NCBI RefSeq assembly: GCF_000429625.1
Contig: NZ_AUCF01000004.1
Coordinates: forward strand, 434,001 to 498,000
DNA: 64,000 nt
Direction of reading: 5' to 3'
Source of the DNA: Azospirillum halopraeferens DSM 3675
GTDB lineage: Bacteria > Pseudomonadota > Alphaproteobacteria > Azospirillales > Azospirillaceae
The notes beneath the pieces are model-generated. The model was not told the DNA's origin and ran no database searches. It saw nothing but the letters and a program-made list of their open reading frames with translations. The position numbers were made by a program, and so were the translations under genes. Positions 54,428 to 62,942 of this stretch are shown one piece after another; position 1 is the first letter of the stretch; the number at the start of each line of letters is the position of its first letter.

Positions 54428-56443
54428 ATGAAGGAGGAGGGCGGGGTGCGGCGGCTGGTTGCGTGGCTGGTGATCCTGGCGGCGGGGGCGGGGCTGGTGG
54501 CCGCCACGTGGTCGGACCTGCTGGAGGGCGGGGCGACGCTGGCGCTGCGCCGTGCCGGCTATCCCGACGCGCGGGTGACCGTGGTGCGCGCCGGCGTCGA
54601 CTGGACGCGCGCCGCGGTGCGCCTGGACGAGGCGCTGGACCTGGGCATCGTCACCGTGCTGCACCCCTGGCGAAGTCTGCTGGACGGCCACATCGAACGG
54701 GTGGTGGTGAGCGGCGCCGCCCTGACCCTGGACCTGACGCCCGGCCCGGACGGCGACGGTGGCGGTGCTGCGGAATGGGGGGAGATTCCGGTGCCGCCGG
54801 TTGGGGCGCTGGCGGTCACCGGGTCGCGGCTGACCCTGATCGGGGCCGGCGGGGTGCAGACGCTCTCCGTCGCCATGACCTACACCGGCGGCCCGGAGCC
54901 GGAGCTGCGGGCCGACCTGCGGGGAGAGGAGGCGGGGGCCGACTTCGGCGCCGTGGTCCGGCCGCTGGGGGACGGCCGGTTCACCGCCACCGTCGCCGGC
55001 GGGATCGACGACGTGGGGCGACTCGCGCCGGCCGTGGCCGGGCGGCTGCGGATCGACGGGCCGGTGTCGGGGCGGCTGGCCGAGGGGGTGTTGCGCCTCT
55101 CGCCCGACGGGTGCCTGGCCGTCACCGCGCAGGGGTTGGCGCCGGCGGGCGAGCGCACCGATCTGCCCGAAGGTCTCTGCCTCGGTGCCCCGGCGCAAGG
55201 GGATGCGCTGGTCCTGCCGCTGGCCGGCGGTCCCCCGGCCGTCCGGCTGGCGGCGGAGGCGCCGCGCCTGACCGTGCCGGGGCAGGAGCTGGCGCTGGAC
55301 GGGGTGCGCGTCGACGCCACGTTGGAGGGCGGGCGGCTGGTCGCCGCGCTGACGGCCGGGCGGCTGCGCAGCACCGCCGCACCGGCCCTGTTCGCACCGG
55401 CGGCGCTGACGGCGCGGGCCGAGGGGCCGGCGGGCGGCGCGTTGGCCCTGTCGGCCACGGTGCAGGGCGGGCAGGGGCTGCGCATCGACGCCACCGGACG
55501 CCACGATGTGGCCAGCGGCGAGGGCCGGGCGGAGCTGCGCCTGCGCCCGGTGACGTTCAGTCCCGCCGGGGCGCAGCCGGGCGCCCTGTCGCCGCGCCTG
55601 TCCGGCCTGGTCGGTGCGGTGGCCGGCACGGTGGCGGTGCGCGGTGACCTCGCGTGGGGAGCAAAGGGGCTGACCACCGGCGGGCGGTTGCTGCTGACCG
55701 ACCTGGCGGCCACGGCGGGGCCGGTGGCGGTGGCCGGGGTGAACGGGGTGCTGCGGCTGGCGAGCCTGCTGCCGCCGGCGGTGGCGCCGGGGCAGGAGGT
55801 GGCGGTCAAGCTGCTGGACGTCGGGCTGCCGCTGACCGACGGGGTGCTGCGCTTCGGCCTCGATTCGGCCGGCGTCATCGGGGTCGAGCGGGCGGAGTGG
55901 CGCTGGGCCGGCGGGCGCGTGAGCGCCAGGCCCTTCCGCCTGTCCCTGGCCGATCCCCACGGCGTGCTGGAGCTGGAGGCGGCGGGGCTGGACCTCGGCG
56001 CCGTGCTCGACCTCGTGGAACTGGAAGGGCTGGCGGCCACCGGCCGCCTGTCGGGGACCATCCCCGTGTGGCTGGCGGGAACGGCGGTGCGAATCGCGGG
56101 GGCGGAACTGGCGGCGGAGGGGGGCGGCACCCTGCGCTACGACCCGGCGACTCCGCCGGATTTCCTGCGCGACGGCGACGCCGGCAGCCCGACGGCGCTG
56201 CTGATGGGGGCGCTGACCGACTTCCGCTACGACAGCCTGACCATGACCATCAACGGCCTGGCCGGCGGCGAGCTGACGGTCGGGCTGGCGATCCGCGGCT
56301 CCAACCCCGGATTCTACGATGGATATCCGGTGGCGCTTAATCTTAAGGTGAGCGGTGCGCTGGACCGCATCCTGCGCCAGAGTCTCGACGCCTACCGCAT
56401 CCCCGATGCGGTGCGCGACCGCATGTTGCAGTTCGACCAGTAG
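54428..56443 (+). CDS. ydbH: YdbH-family intermembrane lipid-transport protein
   Basis: 671 residues: one N-terminal membrane helix (about 10-27), then a long beta-rich AsmA-like region (many alternating hydrophobic repeats, ending with the YdbH-type GSNPGFYDGYPVALNLKVSG-like block). In E. coli YdbH acts with TamB and YhdP to carry phospholipids to the outer membrane. Downstream are ynbE and ydbL, the normal E. coli partners, confirming the call. Somewhat shorter than E. coli YdbH (879). Confidence 0.88.
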   Translation: MKEEGGVRRLVAWLVILAAGAGLVAATWSDLLEGGATLALRRAGYPDARVTVVRAGVDWTRAAVRLDEALDLGIVTVLHPWRSLLDGHIERVVVSGAALTLDLTPGPDGDGGGAAEWGEIPVPPVGALAVTGSRLTLIGAGGVQTLSVAMTYTGGPEPELRADLRGEEAGADFGAVVRPLGDGRFTATVAGGIDDVGRLAPAVAGRLRIDGPVSGRLAEGVLRLSPDGCLAVTAQGLAPAGERTDLPEGLCLGAPAQGDALVLPLAGGPPAVRLAAEAPRLTVPGQELALDGVRVDATLEGGRLVAALTAGRLRSTAAPALFAPAALTARAEGPAGGALALSATVQGGQGLRIDATGRHDVASGEGRAELRLRPVTFSPAGAQPGALSPRLSGLVGAVAGTVAVRGDLAWGAKGLTTGGRLLLTDLAATAGPVAVAGVNGVLRLASLLPPAVAPGQEVAVKLLDVGLPLTDGVLRFGLDSAGVIGVERAEWRWAGGRVSARPFRLSLADPHGVLELEAAGLDLGAVLDLVELEGLAATGRLSGTIPVWLAGTAVRIAGAELAAEGGGTLRYDPATPPDFLRDGDAGSPTALLMGALTDFRYDSLTMTINGLAGGELTVGLAIRGSNPGFYDGYPVALNLKVSGALDRILRQSLDAYRIPDAVRDRMLQFDQ

Positions 56444-56450
56444 GAGCACC

Positions 56451-56690
56451 ATGGCATCGGTGAGATGGCGGCCGGCGGTGGTTGTCCTGGCCCTCGTGGT
56501 TGCGGCCTGCGCCCCGACCGTGAAGATCGAGGCGCCCGACCGGCCGATCGAGATCAACCTGAACATCCGTATCGAACAGGAGGTGAGGGTGAGGGTCGAA
56601 CGCGACCTGGAGCGGGCGATCCTGGAGGATCCGTCCCTGTTCGGTCTGCCGCCGGCATCCCTGCCGCCGGCGAAGGGAGGTGCGTCATGA
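56451..56690 (+). CDS. ynbE: YnbE-family outer-membrane lipoprotein
   Basis: 79 residues with a lipobox VVAAC (C20). The mature part contains the family motif APTVKIEAPDRPIEINLNI-like beta strand. In E. coli, YnbE multimers dock with the end of YdbH at the outer membrane. It starts seven bases after ydbH and overlaps ydbL by four bases (ATGA). Confidence 0.92.
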   Translation: MASVRWRPAVVVLALVVAACAPTVKIEAPDRPIEINLNIRIEQEVRVRVERDLERAILEDPSLFGLPPASLPPAKGGAS

Positions 56691-57031
56691 CGCGTCGGCT
56701 CACGATTCTCATGCTGGCCCTGGCGCTGGCCCTGCCGGCGGCCATGCCCTTCACCGCCCTGGCGCAGGACCCCCTGGCCGCGGCCAAGGCGGCGGGGCAG
56801 GCGGGGGAGCGGCCGGACGGGCTGGTCGGCGCGCTGCCCGGTGCCCCCGGCGATGTCCAGGCGCTGGTGCAGCAAGTGAACGCCCAGCGCATGGACCGCT
56901 ACAACCAGATCGCCCGGGCCAACGGCACCTCGGTCGACAAGGTGCAGGCCATCGCGGGGCAGGAACTGATCGGCCGCACCCCGCCCGGCCAGTTCATCAT
57001 GACGCCCGGCGGCGCCTGGGCGCGCAAGTAG
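56687..57031 (+). CDS. ydbL: YdbL-family (DUF1318) periplasmic protein
   Basis: 114 residues with a signal peptide (hydrophobic 7-25, cleavage at ALAQ). The DUF1318 motif NAQRMDRYNQIARANGTSVDKVQAIAG is clear. In E. coli YdbL prevents excessive YnbE multimerisation. Third gene of the overlapping ydbH-ynbE-ydbL operon. Confidence 0.92.
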   Translation: MTRRLTILMLALALALPAAMPFTALAQDPLAAAKAAGQAGERPDGLVGALPGAPGDVQALVQQVNAQRMDRYNQIARANGTSVDKVQAIAGQELIGRTPPGQFIMTPGGAWARK

Positions 57032-57041
57032 GGCCCTGCCC

Positions 57042-59093
57042 ATGACCGCCCTCGCCGACCTGCTGGCGGCGGCCGAATCCGACCGCCGCGCCGGCCGGAA
57101 CGAGGCGGCGGTGGCGGGCTTCCGCCGTGCGCTGGCGCTCGCCCCCGGCCATGGCGGGGCGCTGGACGGGCTGTTCGCGGCACTCGACGCGCTGGGCCGG
57201 CCGGGCACGCCGGAGGAGGCGGTGGCCCGCTCGAACCTTGGCGAGGCGCTGCGCCGCCGTGGCCATCCGGAGGCGGCGGAGGCCGCTCACCGCGCCGCCC
57301 TGGCGTGGCTGCCCGGGTTCGGCGGCGTGTGGTTCAACTGGGGTGTCTTCCTTCAGGCGCACGGACGTACGGCCGAGGCGGCGGACGCGTACGCCGAGGC
57401 CGCCCGGCTGATGCCCGCCTTCGCCCCGGCCCACAGCAACCTCGGCGCCCTGCGCCGCGCCCTGGGTCGGCTGGCGGAAGCCGAGGCGGCCCTGCGCACA
57501 GCCGTACGCCTCGCCCCCGACCTGGCCGCCGCCCGCCTCAACCTGGGCGCCGTGCTGAAGGAGCGCGGGGGGGCGGAGGCGGCCCTGCGCTGCTTCCGCA
57601 CCGCGGTGGCGCTCGGCCCCGACCTGGCGGAGGCGTACGCCAACCTCTCCCTGACGCTGAAGGAGGTGGGGGAGGACCCGGCGGCCCTGCCCGGCCTCGT
57701 CCGCGCCCTGCGCCTCGGCCTGCCGGATGCCGGCGGCGTGCTGTCGCAGTTGGTCCAGGAGCACCGCCACCTGTGCCGGTGGGAGGGGCTGGCCCCCCTG
57801 TCCGAACGCCTCACCGCCCTTGTGCGCGACGGTGCCACCCGCCAGGCCAACCCCTGGATCTTCCTGGGCGAGGACGCCGGGCCTGAACTGGAGGGGCGTT
57901 GCGCCGCCGCCTACACCGCGTGGCGCACGCAAGGGCTGCACCCGCTGCCGCCGGCGGCCCCGCGCGCGGCCGGCGACCCCGTGCGCATCGGCTATCTCTC
58001 CGCCGACTTCCACGAGCACGCCACCGCCGTGCTGATCGCCGAACTGATCGAGCGCCATGACCGTACCGCGGTGCATGTGACCGGCTATTCCTACGGCCCC
58101 GACGACGGAGGACCGCTGCGCGCCCGGCTGACGCGGGGGTTCGACCGCTTCGTCGATCTGGCCGCCCTGGACCACGCGGCGGCGGCGGACCGCATCCGCG
58201 CCGACGGCGTCGACATCCTGGTGGACCTCAAGGGCCACACCCGCGGGGCGCGGCCGGAGATCGCGGCCCGCCGGCCGGCCCCGGTGCAGGCGCAATGGCT
58301 GGGCTATCCCGGCACCATGGGCGCCGGCTTCATCGACTACATCCTCGCCGACGCGGTGGTCGCGCCCGCCGGCCACCAGCCATGGTACGCCGAACGCATC
58401 GTCCACCTGCCCGGCTGCTACCAACCCAACGACCGGATGCGCCCCATCGCCCCGGACACCCCGTCCCGTGCCGGGTGCGGCCTGCCGGAGGCCGGGTTCG
58501 TGTTCTGCTGCTTCAACGCCGCCTACAAGATCACGCCGGCCCTGTTCGCCGTGTGGATGCGCCTGCTGGCCGCCCGCCCGGCCAGCGTGCTGTGGCTGCT
58601 GGAGGGCCGGCCGGAGGCCGCGAGCAACCTGCGCCGCGCCGCGGCAGGGTCCGGGGTCGATCCTGCCCGCCTGGTCTTCGCACCCCGTGCCCCGTTGCCG
58701 CAGCACCTGGCGCGCCACCGCCTGGCCGATCTGTTCCTGGACACCGCACCGGTGGGCGCCCACACCACGGCCAGCGACGCCCTGTGGGCGGGCCTGCCGG
58801 TGCTGACGCTGACCGGCCGCTCCTTCGCCGGGCGGGTCGGGGCCAGCCTGCTGCACGCCGTGGGCCTGCCCGAACTGGTGACCGGGAGCCCGGCCGCCTA
58901 CGAGGCGGCGGCGCTGCACCTTTCCGCCGACCCCGCCGCCACGGCCGCCCTGCGCGCCCGCCTGGCGACCGCGCGCACCTCCGCGCCCCTGTTCGACACC
59001 GACCGCTTCGCCCGCGGCCTGGAACGCGCCTACGCCACCATGTGGACCCGTCATACCGCCGGCGAACCGCCGCGGGGATTTGCGGTGGGATGA
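57042..59093 (+). CDS. TPR-containing O-GlcNAc-transferase-like glycosyltransferase (GT41)
   Basis: 683 residues. The N-terminal ~230 are TPR repeats (for example AFAPAHSNLGALRRALGRLAEA). The C-terminal ~370 match the GT41/SPINDLY catalytic region: IGYLSADFHEHA, DILVDLKGHTRGARPEI, QAQWLGYPGTMGAGFIDYI and DTAPVGAHTTASDALWAGLPVLT. Eukaryotic OGT adds GlcNAc to Ser/Thr. Bacterial relatives glycosylate flagellin, adhesins or other proteins, with varied donor sugars. The next gene is a nucleotidyltransferase. Confidence 0.88.
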   Translation: MTALADLLAAAESDRRAGRNEAAVAGFRRALALAPGHGGALDGLFAALDALGRPGTPEEAVARSNLGEALRRRGHPEAAEAAHRAALAWLPGFGGVWFNWGVFLQAHGRTAEAADAYAEAARLMPAFAPAHSNLGALRRALGRLAEAEAALRTAVRLAPDLAAARLNLGAVLKERGGAEAALRCFRTAVALGPDLAEAYANLSLTLKEVGEDPAALPGLVRALRLGLPDAGGVLSQLVQEHRHLCRWEGLAPLSERLTALVRDGATRQANPWIFLGEDAGPELEGRCAAAYTAWRTQGLHPLPPAAPRAAGDPVRIGYLSADFHEHATAVLIAELIERHDRTAVHVTGYSYGPDDGGPLRARLTRGFDRFVDLAALDHAAAADRIRADGVDILVDLKGHTRGARPEIAARRPAPVQAQWLGYPGTMGAGFIDYILADAVVAPAGHQPWYAERIVHLPGCYQPNDRMRPIAPDTPSRAGCGLPEAGFVFCCFNAAYKITPALFAVWMRLLAARPASVLWLLEGRPEAASNLRRAAAGSGVDPARLVFAPRAPLPQHLARHRLADLFLDTAPVGAHTTASDALWAGLPVLTLTGRSFAGRVGASLLHAVGLPELVTGSPAAYEAAALHLSADPAATAALRARLATARTSAPLFDTDRFARGLERAYATMWTRHTAGEPPRGFAVG

Positions 59094-59212
59094 CGGAGGC
59101 ACTCCCCTCCGTCCCGGCCCCCGCCCGATGCATCGTTTTCCGTTCCCGCCGGCGCGTGTTCCCGGGTAAGGTTGCCCCGCTTGCGCCGATCACCACCGGA
59201 CCGAATCCTGCC

Positions 59213-60382
59213 GTGACCGAACCGTTCACCCCCGCCGTGCTGCCGGCCGAGGTCCGCTTCCTGCTCGGCGTCGTCGCGGCCGGATTCGGCGGGCAGCCGC
59301 CGCGGCCGGAGCCGGGGATGAACCGGGCCGACGTGGTGGCAGCGGTGCGGCACCACCGGCTGGAGCCGTGGCTGGGACCCGCCCTTGCGCCCGATCTGCC
59401 CGTTCCCGGGGACGCGCGGCGGCACCTGTCCGACCTGCGGCGGCAGGCCGCGATGCGCGCCCTGCGGCTGACGGCGGAGGTGGCGCGCATCGTGCCGGCG
59501 CTGGAAGCGGCGGGCGTGGAGGTGCTGGTGCTCAAAGGGCCGGCGCTGGCGGTGCAGCTCCACGGTGACCCGACGCGCCGGTCGTGCCGCGACATCGACC
59601 TGCTGGTGCGGCCGGAGGCGGCCGCCGCGGCGCGCGCGGCGCTGGCAGCGCTCGGCTATGGCGTCGCGCCGGACATGGTGGCGGCCGGCCCCAACGCCCT
59701 GACCTTGCATCACGCCGCCGCCGCCGCCGCTCCGGTGGAATTGCACGACCGGTTGGCCGACGACGACCGCCTGCTGCCGATGGCGGCGGTCGACCCCTTC
59801 GGGACGGCCGTCACCGTCACCGTCGGCGGGATGCCCGTGCGCACCCTGTCGCCCGCCGCGGCCCTGGTCTATGGCGCGTGGCACGGGGCTAAGCACCACT
59901 GGTCGCGCCTCTACTGGCTGGCCGACGTGGCGGCGGCGGCGGACCACCCCGCCGTCGACTGGCGGGAGGCCGCGGACCTGGCGCGGCGCACCGGCACCGA
60001 ACGGCACCTGGCCCTGGCGGCGCGCCTGTCGACGGTGCTGCTGGGCCGCGCGCCGGCCGCCGCCCCGCCGCCGGACGCGCCCACCGCCGCCGCACTCCGC
60101 CGGGCGGAGGCCATCCTGCCGGCGATCCTGGCCCTGCCGCCCGTCGATGACCGGGAGGGAGTCCGCCGCGCCGGCAGCGTGCGCGTGCTGCGCGCCGAGC
60201 TCGCGCTGTGCCGGCGCTGGTCCGCGCGGCGCGGGCTGCTGGTGGAGCGGCTGCGGCCGACCGATACCGACCGGGCCCTGCTGGCTCTGCCGGCCGGGCT
60301 GGGCGGGCTCTACTACGGCGTCCGGCTGACCCGCGTGCTGGGGACTGCGCTGCGCCACCGGCTTCAGGCCATGCTGCGGTGA
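59213..60382 (+). CDS. Nucleotidyltransferase-family protein (NTP_transf_5-like)
   Basis: 389 residues. The motif LKGPALAVQLHGDPTRRSCR followed by DIDLLV carries the DxD metal ligands of the polymerase-beta-like fold, and the helical C-terminus (HGAKHHWSRLYWLADVAA) is typical of this family. Members lie near capsule, sugar or peptide-modification genes, but their substrates are mostly unknown. The 119-bp gap from the glycosyltransferase has no obvious terminator. Its 3' end overlaps the opposite ABC ATPase gene by 19 bases. Confidence 0.8.
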   Translation: MTEPFTPAVLPAEVRFLLGVVAAGFGGQPPRPEPGMNRADVVAAVRHHRLEPWLGPALAPDLPVPGDARRHLSDLRRQAAMRALRLTAEVARIVPALEAAGVEVLVLKGPALAVQLHGDPTRRSCRDIDLLVRPEAAAAARAALAALGYGVAPDMVAAGPNALTLHHAAAAAAPVELHDRLADDDRLLPMAAVDPFGTAVTVTVGGMPVRTLSPAAALVYGAWHGAKHHWSRLYWLADVAAAADHPAVDWREAADLARRTGTERHLALAARLSTVLLGRAPAAAPPPDAPTAAALRRAEAILPAILALPPVDDREGVRRAGSVRVLRAELALCRRWSARRGLLVERLRPTDTDRALLALPAGLGGLYYGVRLTRVLGTALRHRLQAMLR

Positions 60383-61062
60383 AACGCCTCGACCGCCGCC
60401 GCGTCGCGGCGGGGCAGGTCCACCGCAACGTCGCGGATGATGCCCGCCGGGCTTCCCCCCAGGAAGACGAGCCGGTCGGCCAGCGCAATCGCCTCCCGCA
60501 GATCATGGGTGACCAGCAGCACGGTGGCCGGCCGGCGGGCCAGCAGGTCGCGCAGCAGGTCGCGCAGCCGTTCCGCCGTCGCGGCGTCCAGGGACACGAA
60601 GGGTTCGTCCAGCAGCAGCAGCGCCGGTTCCACCAGAAAGGCGCGGGCCACCGCCACGCGGCGCTGCATGCCCACCGACAGGTGGTTGGGGAAGACGTCG
60701 CGCTGGCCGGCCAGCCCCACCGCCTCCAGCATGGCGTCGATGCGGCCGTCGAGGTCCGGGGTGTCGGGCGGCAGGGCCAGGGCCAGATTCTGCGCCACCG
60801 TGCGCCAGGGCAGCAGGCGCGGGTTCTGGAACACCACGGCCAGGCGCCCCGGCGGGCGGTGGATGGTGCCGGTGAACCGGTCGTCCAGGCCCGCGACCAG
60901 GTTCAGCAGCGTCGTCTTGCCGCATCCGGACGGCCCGACCAGGGCGACCACCTGGTGGCGCGGCACCTCCAGCCGGATGGCGCGGAGCACCGCCTTCGGC
61001 GGCCGGCCGGGATAGTCCTTGGCGTCCACCGCGATGCGCAGGCTATCGCCGCCAGCGGGCAA
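60364..61062 (-). CDS. ABC transporter ATPase (NitT/TauT type)
   Basis: 232 residues. Walker A is GPSGCGKTT, signature LSVGMQRRV (non-canonical LSVGM), Walker B LLLLDEPFVSLD, H-loop VTHD. The length and style (FQNPRLLPWRTVAQNLALAL) fit SsuB/TauB/NrtD ATPases. No ATG is available; a TTG at 61062, overlapping the permease by 20 bases, or a GTG at 61029 is the start. Works with the two genes upstream. Confidence 0.85.
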   Translation of the reverse strand: MPAGGDSLRIAVDAKDYPGRPPKAVLRAIRLEVPRHQVVALVGPSGCGKTTLLNLVAGLDDRFTGTIHRPPGRLAVVFQNPRLLPWRTVAQNLALALPPDTPDLDGRIDAMLEAVGLAGQRDVFPNHLSVGMQRRVAVARAFLVEPALLLLDEPFVSLDAATAERLRDLLRDLLARRPATVLLVTHDLREAIALADRLVFLGGSPAGIIRDVAVDLPRRDAAAVEAFHRSMA

Positions 61063-61786
61063 GGCGCCGTTCGGCGGGCTGGAGGATGCCCCACTCGATC
61101 GCCTGGACCACCAGGATGAAGGCCATCGCATAGGCCAGGATCGCAGTGACGTCGAATAGCTGGAAATAGACATGGAGCTGGAACCCAACGCCGTTGCTGC
61201 GGCCGAGCAACTCGACCACCAGGACGATTTTCCAGATCAGCGACAGGCCGGACCGGGCGGCCGCCAGCAGGAAGGGGGCGAGCTGCGGCATCACGACGTG
61301 GCGGAACAGGCGCCACGGCCCGAAGCGGAACACCCGGGCCATGTCGCGCAGATCCTCGTCGAGGGTGCGCGCTCCTTCGCGCATCACCACCGCCACGTTG
61401 GGGATCTTGCTGGCGGCCACCGCGGTCAGCGCCGCCGTCTCCCCCAGCCCGAACCACACGTAGCACAGGATGATCACCACCAGCGCCGGCAGGTTCAGGA
61501 AGAACAGCAGCCAGCCGCCGAACAGCCGGTCGAGCAGGGCGGAGCGGCCGAGCGCCAGCCCGACCGCGGTGCCGACGACCATGGCCAGGGCGAAGCTGGC
61601 GGCGACCCTTGCCAGCGTCACGGCCACGTGGTGCAGCATCTCCCCGGCGGCGAGCCCGTCGACCATGGCACGGGCGACCGACAGCGGCGGCGGCAGTTCG
61701 CGCAGATCCGCGAAGCTCGCCGCGAGCTGCCACACGGCGATCAGCAGGGCCAGCGACACCCCGTGCTGCCACAGCCGCACGATCAT
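61043..61786 (-). CDS. ABC transporter permease (NitT/TauT type)
   Basis: 247 residues with about six membrane helices. The inner-membrane component signature is present as ARTLDEDLRDMARVFRFGPWRLFRHVVMPQLAP, the EAA loop. SsuC/TauC-like. Begins nine bases after the binding-protein gene. Confidence 0.88.
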   Translation of the reverse strand: MIVRLWQHGVSLALLIAVWQLAASFADLRELPPPLSVARAMVDGLAAGEMLHHVAVTLARVAASFALAMVVGTAVGLALGRSALLDRLFGGWLLFFLNLPALVVIILCYVWFGLGETAALTAVAASKIPNVAVVMREGARTLDEDLRDMARVFRFGPWRLFRHVVMPQLAPFLLAAARSGLSLIWKIVLVVELLGRSNGVGFQLHVYFQLFDVTAILAYAMAFILVVQAIEWGILQPAERRLARWRR

Positions 61787-61795
61787 CGCCGCCGC

Positions 61796-62824
61796 CTACC
61801 GGCTGCCGGGCGGAACGGTGGGCCCCGGCCAGAAGGTACCGTCCGGCAGATCGACGGCCGGACCCACGAGGTCCTTGCCGCCGAGATCGGCCATCAGCGC
61901 GAACACCTTTGCCGCCGCCGCCTTTTCCGCCGCGCCCCAGCGCTGCGGGATGCCGGCCCGGTAGCCGGCGCGCAGCGCCTCGAAGGTCGCCTCGTCCTCG
62001 GCCCGCATCAGCGGCCGCACCGCGTCCCACGCGGTGTCGGAGGTTTGCAGCAGGGCCTTCGCCTCCAGGCTCGCAGCGAAAAAGGCGTCGACCAGCGCCG
62101 GGTTGCGCTGCGCCCACGCTTCGCGAAAGACGAAGCCGATGGACGGCACCGCCACGGCCCCGTCGGTCAGGGCGGTGGCCGCCTGCTCCACCCCGGCGAT
62201 GGAGCGGAAACCGCGCGCCTCCAGCCGGGCGGCGAAGTGCCAGTAGGTGAGCACGGCGTCCAGCCCGCCCGTCAGGGCCTGCTGGTTCAGCAGCGGCGGG
62301 GCGGCGAACACCGGTGTGGCGGCGGACGGCAGGTCGATGCCGTGGTCGCGCAGGGCCAGGGCGCGGATCAGCAGCCAGCCCTTGTCCAACGGCCCGCCGG
62401 CAACCCCCAGTTTGCGGCCCTTCAGGTCGGCCAGCGTGCGCACGGGCGAGTCCGCCGGCACCATCACCGAGCCGACGGCGGAGGAATAGGGCAGGAAGGC
62501 CAGCGCCTCGCCGTCGGCGCGCTGGCGCGCGGTCCACAGCCAATCGCTGACGATCACGTCGACGCTGTTGCCGAGGAGGCCGATCTTGCCCGCCTCCGGG
62601 TTGGCGAGGTCGACGACCTCCAGCGTGAAGCCGCGGGCACGATCCATGCCGTGCGCCCGCAGGGTCTCGATCTCCCACGATACGGTGCCGAACTTCAGAA
62701 GACCGATGCGCACCGTGGACGGATCGGCCGCCGCCGGCAGCGCGGCGATCAGCGTGCCGGCCAGCAGGGCCGCGCACGCCGCGAGGGCGCCGAGAAGGCG
62801 GCGAACCAACGCTCGCTCCCGCAT
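61796..62824 (-). CDS. ABC transporter periplasmic binding protein (NitT/TauT type)
   Basis: 342 residues with a signal peptide (hydrophobic 10-30, AAADP). The body starts VRIGLLKFGTVSWEIETLRA and has VDVIVSDWLWTARQRADGEAL, DLKGRKLGVAGG and VLTYWHFAARLEA, the NMT1/THI5-like fold of SsuA/TauA/NrtA relatives. The ligand is unknown; similar clusters occur beside PQQ- and alcohol-oxidation genes. GGAGG precedes the ATG. First gene of the importer operon. Confidence 0.85.
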   Translation of the reverse strand: MRERALVRRLLGALAACAALLAGTLIAALPAAADPSTVRIGLLKFGTVSWEIETLRAHGMDRARGFTLEVVDLANPEAGKIGLLGNSVDVIVSDWLWTARQRADGEALAFLPYSSAVGSVMVPADSPVRTLADLKGRKLGVAGGPLDKGWLLIRALALRDHGIDLPSAATPVFAAPPLLNQQALTGGLDAVLTYWHFAARLEARGFRSIAGVEQAATALTDGAVAVPSIGFVFREAWAQRNPALVDAFFAASLEAKALLQTSDTAWDAVRPLMRAEDEATFEALRAGYRAGIPQRWGAAEKAAAAKVFALMADLGGKDLVGPAVDLPDGTFWPGPTVPPGSR

Positions 62825-62942
62825 GGTGTCCTCCCCCGGACGGTTGTTGTTCGTTGATTCATTCAGGGGAAGTGTGGCGGAGCCGAAGGCATGGCGATAT
62901 TGGACTTTCGCATGGCTTTGTCGGGAATGCCGACGCTACGGG

